Shown here piece after piece: positions 34,135-45,478 of a stretch of 64,000 nucleotides of DNA. Position 1 is the first letter of the stretch. The number at the start of each line of letters is the position of its first letter. This DNA comes from Inia geoffrensis (Eukaryota > Chordata > Mammalia > Artiodactyla > Iniidae). A model generated the notes under the pieces. That model saw only the letters and a list, made by a program, of their open reading frames with translations. It ran no database searches and was not told the origin of the DNA. The position numbers were made by a program, and so were the translations under genes. The stretch spans positions 61,976,001 through 62,040,000 of the forward strand of contig CM070903.1 of assembly GCA_036417435.1 (NCBI GenBank). The letters run 5' to 3'.

Positions 34135-34261
34135 TCAACATTTTCATAGCACTTTAAGCTTCCCTAATAAGCTTCCTATTATTTCACTGAATGGTAAGAG
34201 AACCTTATAGTAGGTATTATTAATCCCATTTTACAGATTAATAATAATAATAAGGCACAGA
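34135..34261 (+). mobile_element. MIR SINE, left part (split by L1)
   Basis: 'catagcactttaagcttccctaataagcttcctattatttcac' and 'gtaggtattattaatcccattttacagatt' follow the MIR core. It is interrupted at 34262 by a young L1 and resumes after 34709. Confidence 0.65.
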
Positions 34262-34709
34262 GAAGCAAGTCAGAAAGAGGAAGACAAATACCGTATGCTA
34301 ACACATATATATGGAATCTAAGGAAAAAAAAATGTCATGAAGAACCTAGGGGTAAGACGGGAATAAAGACAACAGACCTACTACAGAATGGACTTGAGGA
34401 TATGGGGAGGGGGAAGGGTAAGCTGTGACAAAGTGAGAAAGGGGCATGGACATATATATACACTACCAAACGTAAAATAGATAGCTAGTGGGAAGCAGCC
34501 ACATAGCACAAGGAGATCAGCTCGGTGCTTTGTGACCACCTAGAGGGGTGGGATAGGGAGGGTGGGAGGGAAGGAGACGTAAGAGGGAAGAGATATGGGA
34601 ACATATATATATATATATATATATGTGTGTATAACTGATTCACTTTGTTATAAAGCAGAAACTAACATACCATTGTAAAGCAATTATACTCCAATAAAGA
34701 TGTAAATAA
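34262..34709 (+). mobile_element. Young 5'-truncated L1 3' end
   Basis: About 450 bases starting in the last codons of ORF2 ('gaagcaagtcagaaagagg...acacatatatatggaatctaa') and running through the cetartiodactyl L1 3' UTR ('gaacctaggggtaagacggg', 'ggcatggacatatatatacactacc', 'agatagctagtgggaagcagcc', 'gatcagctcggtgctttgtgacc') to AATAAA at 34693-34698. A TA run lies at 34603-34624. It is flanked by an exact 23-bp target-site duplication (34239-34261 and 34710-34732) made of TAAT-type repeats followed by AAGGCACAGA. The usual poly(A) tail is replaced by AAT units. Confidence 0.95.
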
Positions 34710-34850
34710 TAATAATAATAATAAGGCACAGAAAGGTTAAAATGAGTAGCATAAGGTCAACAACTACCAAGTGGAATTAAGCCAGACTTTGAACTTTGAC
34801 TTTCTGTATTGGAATCTCAGTGTTCTATTATTCCCAAAACAACCTCGCTA
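34710..34850 (+). mobile_element. MIR SINE, right part
   Basis: 'aaggcacagaaaggttaaaatgagtagcataaggtcaacaactaccaagtggaattaagccagactttgaac' continues the MIR 3' half from the part ending at 34261. The first 23 bases are the duplicated target site of the L1. Confidence 0.65.
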
Positions 34851-34854
34851 ATAT

Positions 34855-37295
34855 ACACATCAGACTGCACTGATAAAGGAGACCCATTATCTCTGTATAT
34901 GATACTGCTCCTAGGAAATACAGAACAATACTAAAAACACCATCCCATCAAAGAGCTTGGTAATATCTATTGAATGTTTTAAGTCTCAGCTGTATTGTAA
35001 AGTATTCTAAATCTTGAAAGTTAAAGAATAGCGCCATATCCCTCTAATTTTGTAACCCTTTAAAATCTAAGAAATATAAAATGAATTTCTAATTCCTGAC
35101 TTATAAACCCTGGAGAAGGAAATTTATAACAAAACCAGAGGCACAGCCCTTCCAACTGTGCCTTTGACGCCATGGATATACAAATCTGCCCCATTTTATA
35201 CTACACAAAGAAGACTAGAATTCAGCTGTTATCAGAGATAATAAACTTCTGGTGAGTCAGTCTCTCAGCTTCATATTTACATTCCCACTGTCAGCAAGAG
35301 TTTTTAAGTTAAACATTTTTCAGAAGTAAAAATTCAATAAACGATATATTACGAACAGAATGTGTTTTCATCACTTTGGTGCTAAAATATATGATTTTTT
35401 AGACTTTGCTCTCTTCTTTCTCTCTTTTGTCCATCTCTTAGCTTCCTTGCTAAAAATCATGCCCTCTCTCCACACTTGTTCTCTCCCGAAGCTTCAGGGA
35501 AGAGGACTGCAAACTGCCTGGATGCCTGGACCCTCACACTTCTGAGATTAGACCCAGACCCACCCATGGCATGGGTTCCATTCTTTGTCTAAAGCCAGCA
35601 TCTGATTGAGTCAGATATGGAGATATTACCAAACTGAACAGCAAGTCTGTATTATTTTTTTTGCTATTTGTATAAAAAGTGTATGATATTTGTATAAAAA
35701 ATGACTAATAAACTCTCCCAAAGAAAATAGTCTTATTATATTTTCACCCTATTTCCTCATTCCATCCTTAAAGCCACAGTGAAAGGAAAATTGTTGTGGT
35801 CACTCCAAAATATTCTTTTCCACTGCCAGTTAAGGTCTGGTTTGGGCAAAGCTAAGCAATAATTTCTAGTTTGTATTTACAGATACTAGTTACTATGGAT
35901 GTTACCTGGCCTACTGAGGGGTCCTTGGAGTGATACCTAAGTTTGTCACTTCCTTGACATTATGTTGTAGGTGTTAGGAGGATTTTGTAAAGCTAATTTT
36001 CTCTCAGTTCCATTTTATCCCCACAGGGAGTAAACAAGACGGAAGGGTATTTTCCCTCAAAATAAGGCTTATGGCATTGACCAAGGCGTTTAAATGTATC
36101 TTTACAATCCTCAACTTGGTCTCCCAGGAATAGCTTTTAGAGATTTAGATTTTTTTTTGTCATAAAGTATTCTATTTATTTCTCAGCAGCTGGTGTCAAA
36201 AAAGTTGTTGTGTTTTTTTAATATTCCTTTTAAATAAATAAAATCTGTTTCCATATTGTGTAAAATTAGTTTTGCCTGCTGTGAGTTTATGGTATTATAA
36301 AGTGATCATTTCTTCCAATGAATTATTTAAAGTGAGGATATCAAAATCTGATGGAACAATACAATGCACTATACAATACAATTTAATTTTATAATATACC
36401 AGTTCATACTAGTATCTCACAATGCATAGCAGTTGCAATGTATTGGCTTAGAATTAGCAAATCAAGCCTATGCCTCTCAGTTTATTATTTTCGTATCTGA
36501 GAGGCAAGTCTAAATTTTCCAGTGAGCTGGAGAATCTCCCCATATTTGGCAACACATAGATAGCTAAATACATTTTTGCTAACTATGCATGCAGAGCACT
36601 GATGTTCAACTAGCCTGGGTGATATTTATCTTTTTTAACAAAATTCTTTAAGCAGTTGTTCACCCTCTCATTACAAAACACTGTTGGCATTATCAGCATT
36701 TCCTCTGGATTTTTCTGATCACTTTGTCTTACGGGACAAATGCATATATGTAACCACAATTATTCTCACCTCTTATTCTTACTACAGAGTTTGTACAGGA
36801 AGGGAAGCAACGATCCACTCAAAGTCCCCACTGCACTTACAGGACTTATAAGAAAGCTGCTACTAAATTTTAAAGTGAGTGAGGTGGCATGAATCGATTA
36901 CTAATAAATACAGAAATATATGATTATAAGCTGTAACAAAGTTTGAATCAAGGAGAGAGCAAAGGTTACCCTGTATGTGCTATCTGTGCTGTAATAAATT
37001 ATAACCAAAATACTACACTGATTTTTTTTCTTCGGTGGATTTTGTAGCACTCCATAAGAGAAATTATTGCCTGATTAACTCACTATATTGAAAGGATGAA
37101 GTTAATGTTTTCTATTTAAGCATTCAAATAGTCTCTGACAAAATTCCACCACAAGCACTAAAAAAAAAAAAAAAAATAGAACTCACCAGGACACAACATA
37201 TTATGGGACATTAAAGGTGGTTTTCCATAGCAAGAAACTGGCTTAAAGCACAGAATAGAGATCAGCGGGCACTTCTCTTAATAGGTTCACATGCT
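34855..37295. other. Unassigned sequence
   Basis: No gene or confident repeat. Contains a direct repeat of TATTTGTATAAAAA near 35667 and 35690 and an A17 tract at about 37160-37176 without flanking duplication. The open frame at 35360-35545 has no domain. Confidence 0.4.
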
Positions 37296-37299
37296 ATGG

Positions 37300-38160
37300 A
37301 CTAATATAACACACCCAAAACAAAAACCCTGAGTCCTTAACACCCATGTTGCCACTTCCGCCTCCAACCAAACTGCATTTCCTTCATCTCAGTGAAAGGT
37401 GCCACCATCACCCTATTGATCAGGCCAAACATTAGGAGCCTTCAGATACCTTTTGCCTCACTCAACACATCGAATCCATCAAGAATCCCCATTAACTCAA
37501 ACTGAAAATTACATTCCAAACTCAACCATTTCTCAACATCTCTGCTATCACCAACCCAAAACATGATTATCTCTTAACTGGTCTCCTAATCAATTTCTCT
37601 GTTTCCATTCTTGTCTCTGACAATCCACTTTCTAAACAGAAGCCAGAGTGGCCTTGAAATGCAAGGCAGATCATACCATTCCCTTGTATAAAATCCACAG
37701 TGTATGTATGTTGCAAGAAGAATGAAATCCAAATTCAAAACCCTAACTAGTAAGTTCCTCCATTATCTGTTCCTGCCCACCTGTCTGATCTCATCTCCTA
37801 CCACTCTTCACTTACTCACCTTGCTTCTGCTTCAGTGACCCATTATGTCCCTCAAGCAAGCCAAGACTATTCCTACTATCCCTACTCTAGCTATCCTCTC
37901 TGCCTGGACTGTCCTGCCTCCACACCTTCACATGGCTGATTCCTCATTACTCTTAGCTGAATGTTACTTCACAGAGAGGTCGGTCTTTCCCTGATCATGG
38001 TCTCCAAAGCATCCCCAGTTCACTCTATCCTGCTTTATTTTCCTCTTGGAATGGATTACTAGTATCTTCCTCATTTATATATATTGCGTGTGTTGTGGAG
38101 GGATGTGTTCTTTACCAGAGTGTAACTTTCATGAGAATGAGGTCCTCAGCCATACTGCTC
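37300..38160 (+). mobile_element. L2 LINE, longest copy in the window
   Basis: The 5' part at 37430-37640 follows the coding-derived L2 segment: 'cgaatccatcaagaatccccattaactc', 'ctcaaccatttctcaacatctctgctatcacc', 'aactggtctcctaatcaatttctctgtttcc'. The 3' part matches 'agccagagtggcc', 'atcataccattcccttgtataaaatcc', 'tctgatctcatctcctaccactcttcac', 'cctctctgcctggactgtcctgcc', 'acttcacagagaggtc' and 'ctatcctgctttattttcc'. Diverged and non-functional. Confidence 0.75.
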
Positions 38161-38164
38161 TATC

Positions 38165-38690
38165 AGTTATCTTTTATTGCTTGACAAGTTATCCCAAAAT
38201 CTAGTAGCTTAAAAAAAACAAACATTTATTATCTCACAGTTTCTGTGGGCCCGGAATCTGTGTGCAGCATAACTAGGTGCTTCTAGGTCAAAGTTCAAAG
38301 TCCTTCATGAGGTTGTAATCAACCTGTCAGCCAGGGCTGTGGCTTGAACTGAAAACCACATTCTAAATTTACTCGCTTGGTTGTTGGCAGGTCTTAGTCC
38401 TTTGTCAGGTGGGTGTCTCCACAGGGCTGCCTCATGACATGGCATTTGGCTCTCCCCAGACAAAGTAACACAGGAGAGACAGTGAGAGAGGTATTCAAGA
38501 TGAAAGCCACAGTCTTTTTTTTTTAACTTAATCTTGGAAGTTACATCCCATCATTTTTGTCTTTTTTAGAAATAAGTCACTAGGTATAGTCAATACTAAA
38601 GGAGAGGGAATTACACAAGCAGTTGGGATATAGAATATGGAGATTATTGGCAGCCAGTTTAGGAGTTGCCTACCACCACCAACTACCATT
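38165..38690 (-). mobile_element. MLT1-type MaLR LTR, reverse orientation
   Basis: 'cagttatcttttattgcttgacaagttatcccaaaatctagtagcttaaaa' and 'catttattatctcacagtttctgtgggcccggaatct' give the reverse complement of the older MLT1 3' end. The body continues with 'ccacagggctgcctcatgacatggcatttggctctcc' and ends in sequence like 'ggcagccagtttaggagttgcctacc'. About 520 bases, a solitary LTR-sized remnant without internal retroviral sequence. Confidence 0.6.
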
Positions 38691-38924
38691 GTACTCTCAG
38701 TGTGCAGAATAATTCCTGGAATTTAATAAGTGAATGAATAAAAAACGAATCTCCCATGGATTAGTACTGGAATCTGGCCTAATTCAACATCTTGACAATA
38801 ATGAAGAAAAGTAGTGAATAAAAACTCCTCAGAGTAGTAACATTGAGCCATTCAAACCAAAGAGATAAGCAGTCAGAAAATCAGGTCACGTGAGTAAGCA
38901 AAAAGTAGTAACATAGTCTCAGTT

Positions 38925-39065
38925 TCTTTATCTGAAAAATATAGAAAGTAGTTGTACATGTTGGAGATTTACTGAGGTAACTCATATGGAATATTTAATA
39001 CAGGGCTTCACAGGTCAAAGGCACTGGATAAATATAAGTTATTATTCTTAGTGAGAATAAAATCA
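38925..39065 (+). mobile_element. MIR SINE fragment
   Basis: 'gtctcagtttctttatctgaaaaatatagaaag', 'ttggagatttactgaggtaactcatatggaatatttaatacagggc' and 'aggcactggataaatataagttattattctta' follow the MIR 3' half. Confidence 0.6.
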
Positions 39066-39561
39066 AGGCAAGCCCTTTGGGGAAAAAATAACTGAAATTA
39101 TATTTTTAAGATGATTTGAGATATCATATACAGTCAAAAAAGTATATGTAAATCGCTTTGAACTGTTTACTAATGATATTAGCTTAATACGAACCTGTAG
39201 CCAAAAAGACTAATAAAATGTTGGGACTCATCACATGTACTGAAAACAGCTAGAAAGATTTTCCTATTTTTATGTAAAATTATGACATATTTGAATGTAT
39301 GTAATGATGCATTTCTAGTCTGTACAATCCATGAAAGCTCAAATGGAGAGGGCTGTGTGCAGTTTTGGAATTGAAAGATCCACAGTATGACTTGGGGTTA
39401 AAGTGTCTGAAAACTTAAAGGAAGGGCACTGAACCTGGTCTATTATATAATGGGATTATGGAAGTTATGGACAGGATAAGCACAGAATTATTCATGAAAT
39501 CCTAAAATATTACTACTACAGGACAAAGTTCAAGTTTGGAAAAGTAAAAATAGAGTCAGAG

Positions 39562-40357
39562 GAGAGGGTGTGGAGAAAGGGGAACCCTCTTGCACTGTTG
39601 GTGGGAATGTAAACTGATACAGCCACTATGGAGAACAGTATGGAGGTTCCTTAAAAAACTAAAAATAGAACTGCCATATGACCCAGCAATCCCACTACTG
39701 GGCATACACCCTGAGAAAACCATAATTCAAAAAGAGTCATGTACCAAAATGTTCATTGCAGCTCTATTTACAATAGCCAGGAGATGGAAACAACCTAAGT
39801 GCCCATCATCGGATGAATGGATAAAGAAGATATGGCACATATATACAATGGAATATTACTCAGCCATAAGAAGAAATGAAATTGAGCTATTTGTAGTGAG
39901 GTGGATAGACCTAGAGTCTGTCATATAGAGTGAAGTAAGTCAGAAAGAGAAAGACAAATACCGTATGCTAACACATATATATGGAATTTAAGGGGAAAAA
40001 CATGTCATGAAGAACCTAGGGGTAAGACAGGAATAAAGACACAGACCTACTGGGGAACAGGCTTGAGGATATGGGGAGGGGGAAGGGTGAGCTGTGACAA
40101 AGCAAGAGAGAGGCATGGACATATATATACTACCAAAAGTAAGGTAGATAGCTAGTGGGAAGCAGCCGCATAGCACAGGGATACCAGCTCGGTGCTTTGT
40201 GACCACCTAGAGGGGTGGGATAGGAAGGGTGGGAGGGAGGGAGACGCAAGCGGGAAGAGATATGGGAACATATATATATGTATAACTGATTCACTTTGTT
40301 ATAAAGCAGAAACTAACACACCATTGTAAAGCAATTATACCCCAATAAAGATGTTAA
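39562..40357 (+). mobile_element. Young 5'-truncated L1
   Basis: About 800 bases containing the last part of ORF2 and the complete 3' UTR of the same L1 lineage as 34262-34709 and 45477-46560. AATAAA is at 40344-40349. It is flanked by a perfect 16-bp target-site duplication, AAAAATAGAGTCAGAG (39546-39561 and 40358-40373), although the leading A bases merge with the tail. The short TA run at 40270-40279 has five units. Confidence 0.95.
39563..39928 (+). pseudogene. L1 ORF2 C-terminal fragment, premature stop
   Basis: In-frame remnant of the C-terminal cysteine-rich domain of L1 ORF2p, starting [10 protein letters not shown] and continuing H-C-W-W-E-C, then the conserved [10 protein letters not shown] and M-E-Y-Y-S-A-I segments. 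The 5' part of the gene, including endonuclease and reverse transcriptase, is absent. The frame stops at TAG 39926-39928, where the sister copy has CAG, so a C-to-T change removed about the last 30 residues. It has no start codon of its own and no promoter; not expected to be expressed as a functional protein. Confidence 0.9.
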
Positions 40358-40834
40358 AAAAATAGAGTCAGAGAATGAAATAGTCTTCAGTATTTTAAAG
40401 AATACCTCCCTTGAAAGGTAGCAAGGATTTACAGATTAACTAGGTAGTTGGAGAAATTTCATGGAAGATATACCAAAATAGATTACAATGTATTTATATT
40501 CGAGGTTGGCGTCATGGAAGAAAATCAAATGTCTTTCAACCTATTTATTGATGTCTCCTTTTGCAACCAAATAAGCAGGATGGATCATAGCTTTGATGAA
40601 GCTATTCCAAAAGCATGAGCAGCAATCCTTTAAGATGTTATCATTCTTGCCTATTAGCAACAGAGTGACAGTCACTGTTCTACTGCTGGTCTCCATGGAA
40701 AATCAGCATTAACTGGCCATTTGCAAATATCTCTGTATATTTGTAACTTTAGCTTTCTGCACTCTGACTACCCTAAATTCCAAAGATATACCTACTGTTT
40801 TGAGAGCAAAACTGTTCCTCTGATACCGAGTCTT

Positions 40835-41325
40835 GAGTCTCGTGGGTTGAATGCTGGCTCTCTAAAAGATATGCCCACATCTTAATCCCCAGAAGCTGGG
40901 AGTGTGGTTTTATTTGGAAAAAGGTTTTTTGCGGATCTAATTAGGTTAAGGATTTCTAGGTGAGATCATCCTGGATTATCCAAGTTTGTCACCCTGGATT
41001 ATCCTAAATACAATGACATGCGTTTATAAGAGACAGAGGAGAAGACAGAGACACAAAGGGAAGGCCATGTGAAGAAGGAAGCATAGACTGCAGTTATATA
41101 CAGCTGCAAGCCAAGGAATGCCTGGAACCACCAGAAGCTGGAAGAGCAAGTAATTCTCCCCTAGAGCCTTCAGAGTGGGTGTGGCCCTGCTGATTCCTTG
41201 ATTTCAGATTTCTGACTTGTGGCCTCCAGAGCTGTGAGAGACTACTTCTGTTGTTTTAAGCCATCAAGTTTGTGGCAATATGTTAGAGCACATATTACCC
41301 TAGGAAACTGATATACCTACAACAA
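40835..41325 (+). mobile_element. MLT1 (MaLR) LTR
   Basis: Nearly complete LTR-like order: 'gtgggttgaatgctggctctctaaaagatatgcccacatc', 'aatccccagaagctgggagtgtgg', 'ggcggatctaattaggttaagg'-type sequence, 'gagatcatcctggattatcc', 'ataagagacagaggagaagacagagacac', 'gccatgtgaagaaggaagc', 'cagctgcaagccaaggaatgcc', 'gatttctgacttgtggcctccagagctgtgagagac' and 'ctgttgttttaagccatcaagtttgtggcaat'. A 15-base segment (CACCCTGGATTATCC type) is locally duplicated near 40970-41010. Solo LTR; no viral genes. Confidence 0.85.
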
Positions 41326-41349
41326 GTAATTGCTTTGCAGAGAGGTAAT

Positions 41350-41570
41350 GGAATGGATTAGAAAGAACATTTAAGCAAGATAGACTCAGATTTTAAACCT
41401 AGATTTTCTCTGTATAAATTGTGTGATGTAAAAATGGAAGTTACTTTAAATCTCTGATGTTCAGGCTTTTCATTAGTAAAATCATGGTAAGCTCTCATTG
41501 TAGGATCACTGTGGGATATGGAGGTATGAAAATACCTCACTTGCTGTAAGCATTACAACAGCAGAATATT
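41350..41570 (+). mobile_element. MIR SINE fragment
   Basis: 'gcaagatagactcagattttaaacctagattttctctgtataaattgtgtgatgtaaaaatggaagttactttaaatctctgatgttcaggcttttcattagtaaaatcatgg' follows the MIR head and core, diverged. Confidence 0.55.
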
Positions 41571-41574
41571 ATTC

Positions 41575-42345
41575 TGATCAATATTCAATACTCAACCTAT
41601 TAATAATAAATTCAAAAATGTGCCACATATCTATAAAAATTAAAAACAGCTGTTTTCCTTGAGAATCAACATTTTAGCAATTAGAGCATAAGGGATTGAT
41701 TAATGTGGAAACTGGTTGTGCAATACCAAATGTTTTGACAAATCTTTATTTCAAACTTACTATTCATGACATTTTAAGCAACCTCGTCGGTTGTCAGTGG
41801 AACCATATTCAGTCAGGTTCCTTTACTGTCTCATTTTTAATATCCTCCCTAGTTTCTTATAGACAAATAATGGAAAGTAATGCCAGAGTATTACTGGAAA
41901 ATATTTGCATCTAGCTTGGGCTTAAGACAGCCAGATAAGAAGCAAAGACTGTGATAATAGAATTTTCCCAAATGTTAGTCTAAGAAAATTGACATCAGCA
42001 CAATAATCTCTAGGACAAAGTTGTCAAATTTATACCAACCGTGAACACCTTTGGTTATCCCTGACATTAAGGAAGACAAAAAAATAAAAGGAGATCTAAC
42101 AATAATTTCCCTAGAGGGACAATATAGGAATCATGCAGTTTGGGTATTTCATATTCTGGAATAACTCCTTAATGCCAGAAAATTGAGACTCTAGTGAAAG
42201 CTATTGAAAATACACACAACAAAAGTGAAAAAAATTTTCAAGAATTGCTCTTTTTTACTTTTCTAAGGACAAACTTGGCAAATATTATAAAAAAATAAAA
42301 AATTCAAGTGAAAAATATAATAGATTAGCTATAATGTTACTTGTG
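41575..42345. other. Unassigned sequence
   Basis: AT-rich; no gene or repeat recognised. The open frame 41696-41914 has no recognisable domain. Confidence 0.4.
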
Positions 42346-42349
42346 GCTG

Positions 42350-43260
42350 TTAAAATTTATTTATTTATTCTTTCACTCATTCATTCTCTCAACAAATATT
42401 TATTAAATGCCTTGTCAATACCAGGCATTATGTTAGGTGCTAGAGATACACCTTGAATGAGATATCCATTTTCTATCTTAAAGGAGATTTGGATAAAATA
42501 ATCAATTAAAATAAGGCACACATTATAGGAGTACAATGTAAGGCAACCCTAATTAGTTGGGTAATGAGGGACGGCATCCAAAGAAAATGAGCTTTAAGTT
42601 GAGACTTGCTAAGTTATTTCAGTAAGGGGGAGAAGAGAAAAATGGAGACTTATTCCAAATGAAGGGGAGGACAAGACCAGAAATGGGAGTGAGGTGTGCA
42701 TTGAAGGCATGAAAAGAAGTTCAGTATGATTCGAGCATAGAAAGCCAGGGGAAAAGTGATATAAGTCAGGCTGGAAGAGGAGACAGGAGCCAGATTTTAA
42801 GATTAAGGACGTCAGGAGAATGTTGCAATAACTTAGTTGAGATAAAACGGTACCGTAATCTAGAATGGTAAGCTTTGATATGGAGAGGAATGAACAGATT
42901 TAAAACATACTTAGCAGGAAGTTCAAGAGAACTTGGAGACTGAATGAACATGGGGACAGTAGGGGGTATGGAGAAGGTAAGGATAATGCCAGGTTTCTAA
43001 TGTACGCAATTACGTTGCAACACTGAAGGTAAGGGCATGTCTGCAGGGAAGATTATGAGTTTCCTTTGGGATATGTTGTTTGGGGTGTCTATGGGTAATA
43101 AAGAAAAGAAGTCTAGAAGGCAGTACTCAGAGATAAGTCTGGGTAGGAGAAAAAAATGTGGTGACCATCCATATGAAGATACTAATTGAAGCTATGGGAG
43201 TAAATGAGATTGACCAGGAGTTCTATCCAAAGTGAAGAGAGCCTAACAGAGAGTCTTGAG
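42350..43260 (-). mobile_element. L2 LINE, reverse orientation
   Basis: Begins with the reverse complement of the L2 3' end: 'cattcattctctcaacaaatatttattaaatgcc...ccaggcattatgttaggtgctagagatac'. Upstream L2 sequence in reverse follows: 'gagctttaagttgagacttgc', 'ggctggaagaggagacaggagccag', 'gagaatgttgcaataacttag', 'ggataatgccaggtttc', 'tctgggtaggagaaaa'. About 900 bases, diverged. Confidence 0.7.
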
Positions 43261-43309
43261 AACAACAGTCTTTAATACTGCAAAGGTTAAGTAAGACTGC
43301 CTTTAAAGG

Positions 43310-43505
43310 ACTTCGTAATTCCCCTTCATAACAAACCCTTGCTTTTCTATAGCAATTCAACACTTTCCCTTACATGCATTCTCCTTTTTGGCTCTCAAAC
43401 AAGCTTATGAAATAAGCAGGGGTGGCAGTATAACTCTTTACAGATAAGAATCAAGGTACCAAGGAGTTAGGCCTGAGGTCACTGCACACCAATGTGAAGA
43501 CTGCA
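43310..43505 (+). mobile_element. MIR SINE fragment
   Basis: 'tcaacactttcccttacatgcattctcctttttggctctcaaacaagcttatgaaataagcaggggtggcagtataactctttacagataagaatcaaggtaccaaggagttaggcctgaggtcac' follows the MIR core. Confidence 0.55.
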
Positions 43506-43784
43506 ACTTGAAACTTATTTCCAGCATAGTTTTCTTTCCTTAACACTGCTCTGCTCTCAAACATCAGCTGCTTACAGCTTCTTCCTTAATGCTAGCCTGG
43601 GCAATAGCCTACTTGGCATCACTAAAGGTGTTAAGCTTTGTGTACATATCAATCAAAAACCTCTCCATCTAGAACTGCTCTAAGGACAGAAGGGTTAAAC
43701 TGAGGCAAAATTATGAAGTAGGAGAACTATTTCTTCGAGCTTAGAGCTTCCGACCTTCTCTATCTCTATCTTTCCTTCTGTAAA

Positions 43785-44075
43785 AACATTTGTTCATTCA
43801 CTCACCAATTAGTTACTAAGCTAGATACTTTGTGAATACATGAGTTAATAGGTCACACCCAATCTCCACCTGCATGGATCATACACAATAGCAGGACGGC
43901 AGATGTAACAAGTAAATATACTTAAAGTTAAGAAAGAGAGGAGTAAGGAGCTGGGGTAGCAAACAACAGGCAGACCCAACCTACCCTCAAGAGGCTGCGG
44001 AACACATCTTAGAACAAGTAACATTTACACTGAGACTTAAAGGATGGTTGAAGTCAACTATCTTGGCCGCTGTTG
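43785..44075 (-). mobile_element. L2 LINE 3' end, reverse orientation
   Basis: 'catttgttcattcactcaccaattagttactaagctagatactttgtgaatacatgag', 'ccacctgcatggatcatac' and 'aacatttacactgagacttaaaggatgg' follow the reverse complement of the L2 3' region. Confidence 0.6.
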
Positions 44076-44324
44076 TAATGAGAAAAAGTGAGCCTATCAA
44101 TTAATTCAAAAAATGAAAATGAAGCTTATAGGTTAATTGACTACCTTTTATATTTTCAAAAAGGAAATCCCAGAGTTTGCTATACTTGATCGAAAAGAAA
44201 GAATCTCCTTAAATTGTGACATTCCTGGAATTGCACCATTCAAGTCTAAGAGATACAGAACAGTACTCACACACACCTCAACTCACACCAAGTAGGCAGG
44301 CATTTAATTTCTCTCCTCCTGAGT

Positions 44325-44470
44325 CCAGATTTGAAGGCAAGGAAAGAATTTTAAATACATTTTCTTATTTAGTCCCCATGACTCTGAGTTATATTATTCA
44401 CATTTTACAGAAGAGAAAATCATCTGAAATAGTAGGTAATCTGCCCAAGATTACAAGCCAGTAAATGGGT
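44325..44470 (+). mobile_element. MIR SINE fragment
   Basis: 'tacattttcttatttagtccccatgactctgagttatattattcacattttacagaagagaaaatcatctgaaatagtaggtaatctgcccaagattacaagccagtaaatggg' follows the MIR core and 3' half. Confidence 0.65.
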
Positions 44471-44699
44471 ACTAAGAACATGAAATTAGTTGATTGGTTT
44501 TAAAGCATCTATTTGTTCTACCCCACACCACTGCTTTTGCCAAATAAGTGCTCTGTGCTAATAGGAAACTGTAAGGGGGTTCTTTCAGCAAACAATAGAG
44601 ATGCTTAAAAAATATTTCTAAATATACTAGCCTGACTACCCTATTTAAATTTACTATACACCTACTCACCATACATAAATCTCCATCTCTTTTGCCCTA

Positions 44700-45476
44700 T
44701 TTTTAAAAAGAACTTTGTTAACGTATAATTGAAAAACAATAAATTGCACAAATTTAAAGTGTACAATTTGATAAGTTTTGACACACTGACGAATGAAATC
44801 ACTACCACAATCAAGATAGTAAAATTATTCATCACCCCCAAAAGTTTCCTTATGCAACTATTGATCTACCTTCTGTCACTACACATTAGCTTATATTTTC
44901 CAGAATTTTAAATAAATGGATTCGTATAGTATGCACTTGTTTTGTCTACTTTCACTCAGTATAATAATTTTGAGATCCACCATGTTGTAGTATGTATCAA
45001 TAAATTGCTCTTTTTATTGTTGAGCAGTACTCCATTGTATAGATATACTACAATTTGTGTATCCATATCCATTCATCTCTTTATGGACATTAGGCTGTTT
45101 ATAATTTTTAGCTTATACAAATAAAGCTGCTATGAACATCTGTGTACAAGCCTTTACAAAGACATATACTTTCTTTTGTGTATATACGTAGGAGAAGAAT
45201 GACTGGACCACATGGGTGTATGTTTAACTTAAAAAAACTGTCAGAATGTTTTCCAAAGTGGCTGTACCATTTTGCTTTTCCATCAGTAATGTATGAGGGT
45301 TCTGGTTTCGCCACATCTTTGCCAATATTTGGTATGGTCAGTCTTTTTAATTTCAGCCATTGTAATAGGTGTGGAGTAGTATCTCATTGTGGTTTTAATT
45401 TACATTTCCCTATTGACTGATGATGCTGAACATCTTTTCATACACTAATTTACCATCCCTTTATCTTCTTGGGAAA
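44700..45476 (-). mobile_element. Old L1 3' end, reverse orientation (left part)
   Basis: Reads as the reverse complement of an old L1 3' UTR and ORF2 C-terminus: 'aactttgttaacgtataattgaaaaacaataaattgcac', 'agtactccattgtatagatatactac', 'gctgctatgaacatctgtgtacaagcc', 'ttttccaaagtggctgtaccattttgc', 'gtagtatctcattgtggttttaatttacatttcccta', 'catcttttcatac'. It is interrupted at 45477 by a younger plus-strand L1 and resumes near 46721. Open frames here are chance. Confidence 0.8.
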
Positions 45477-45478
45477 GT

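Noticed and set aside
37160..37176. A17 run considered as a retroposon tail
   Set aside because: Upstream sequence matches no SINE, L1 or gene and no flanking duplication was found.
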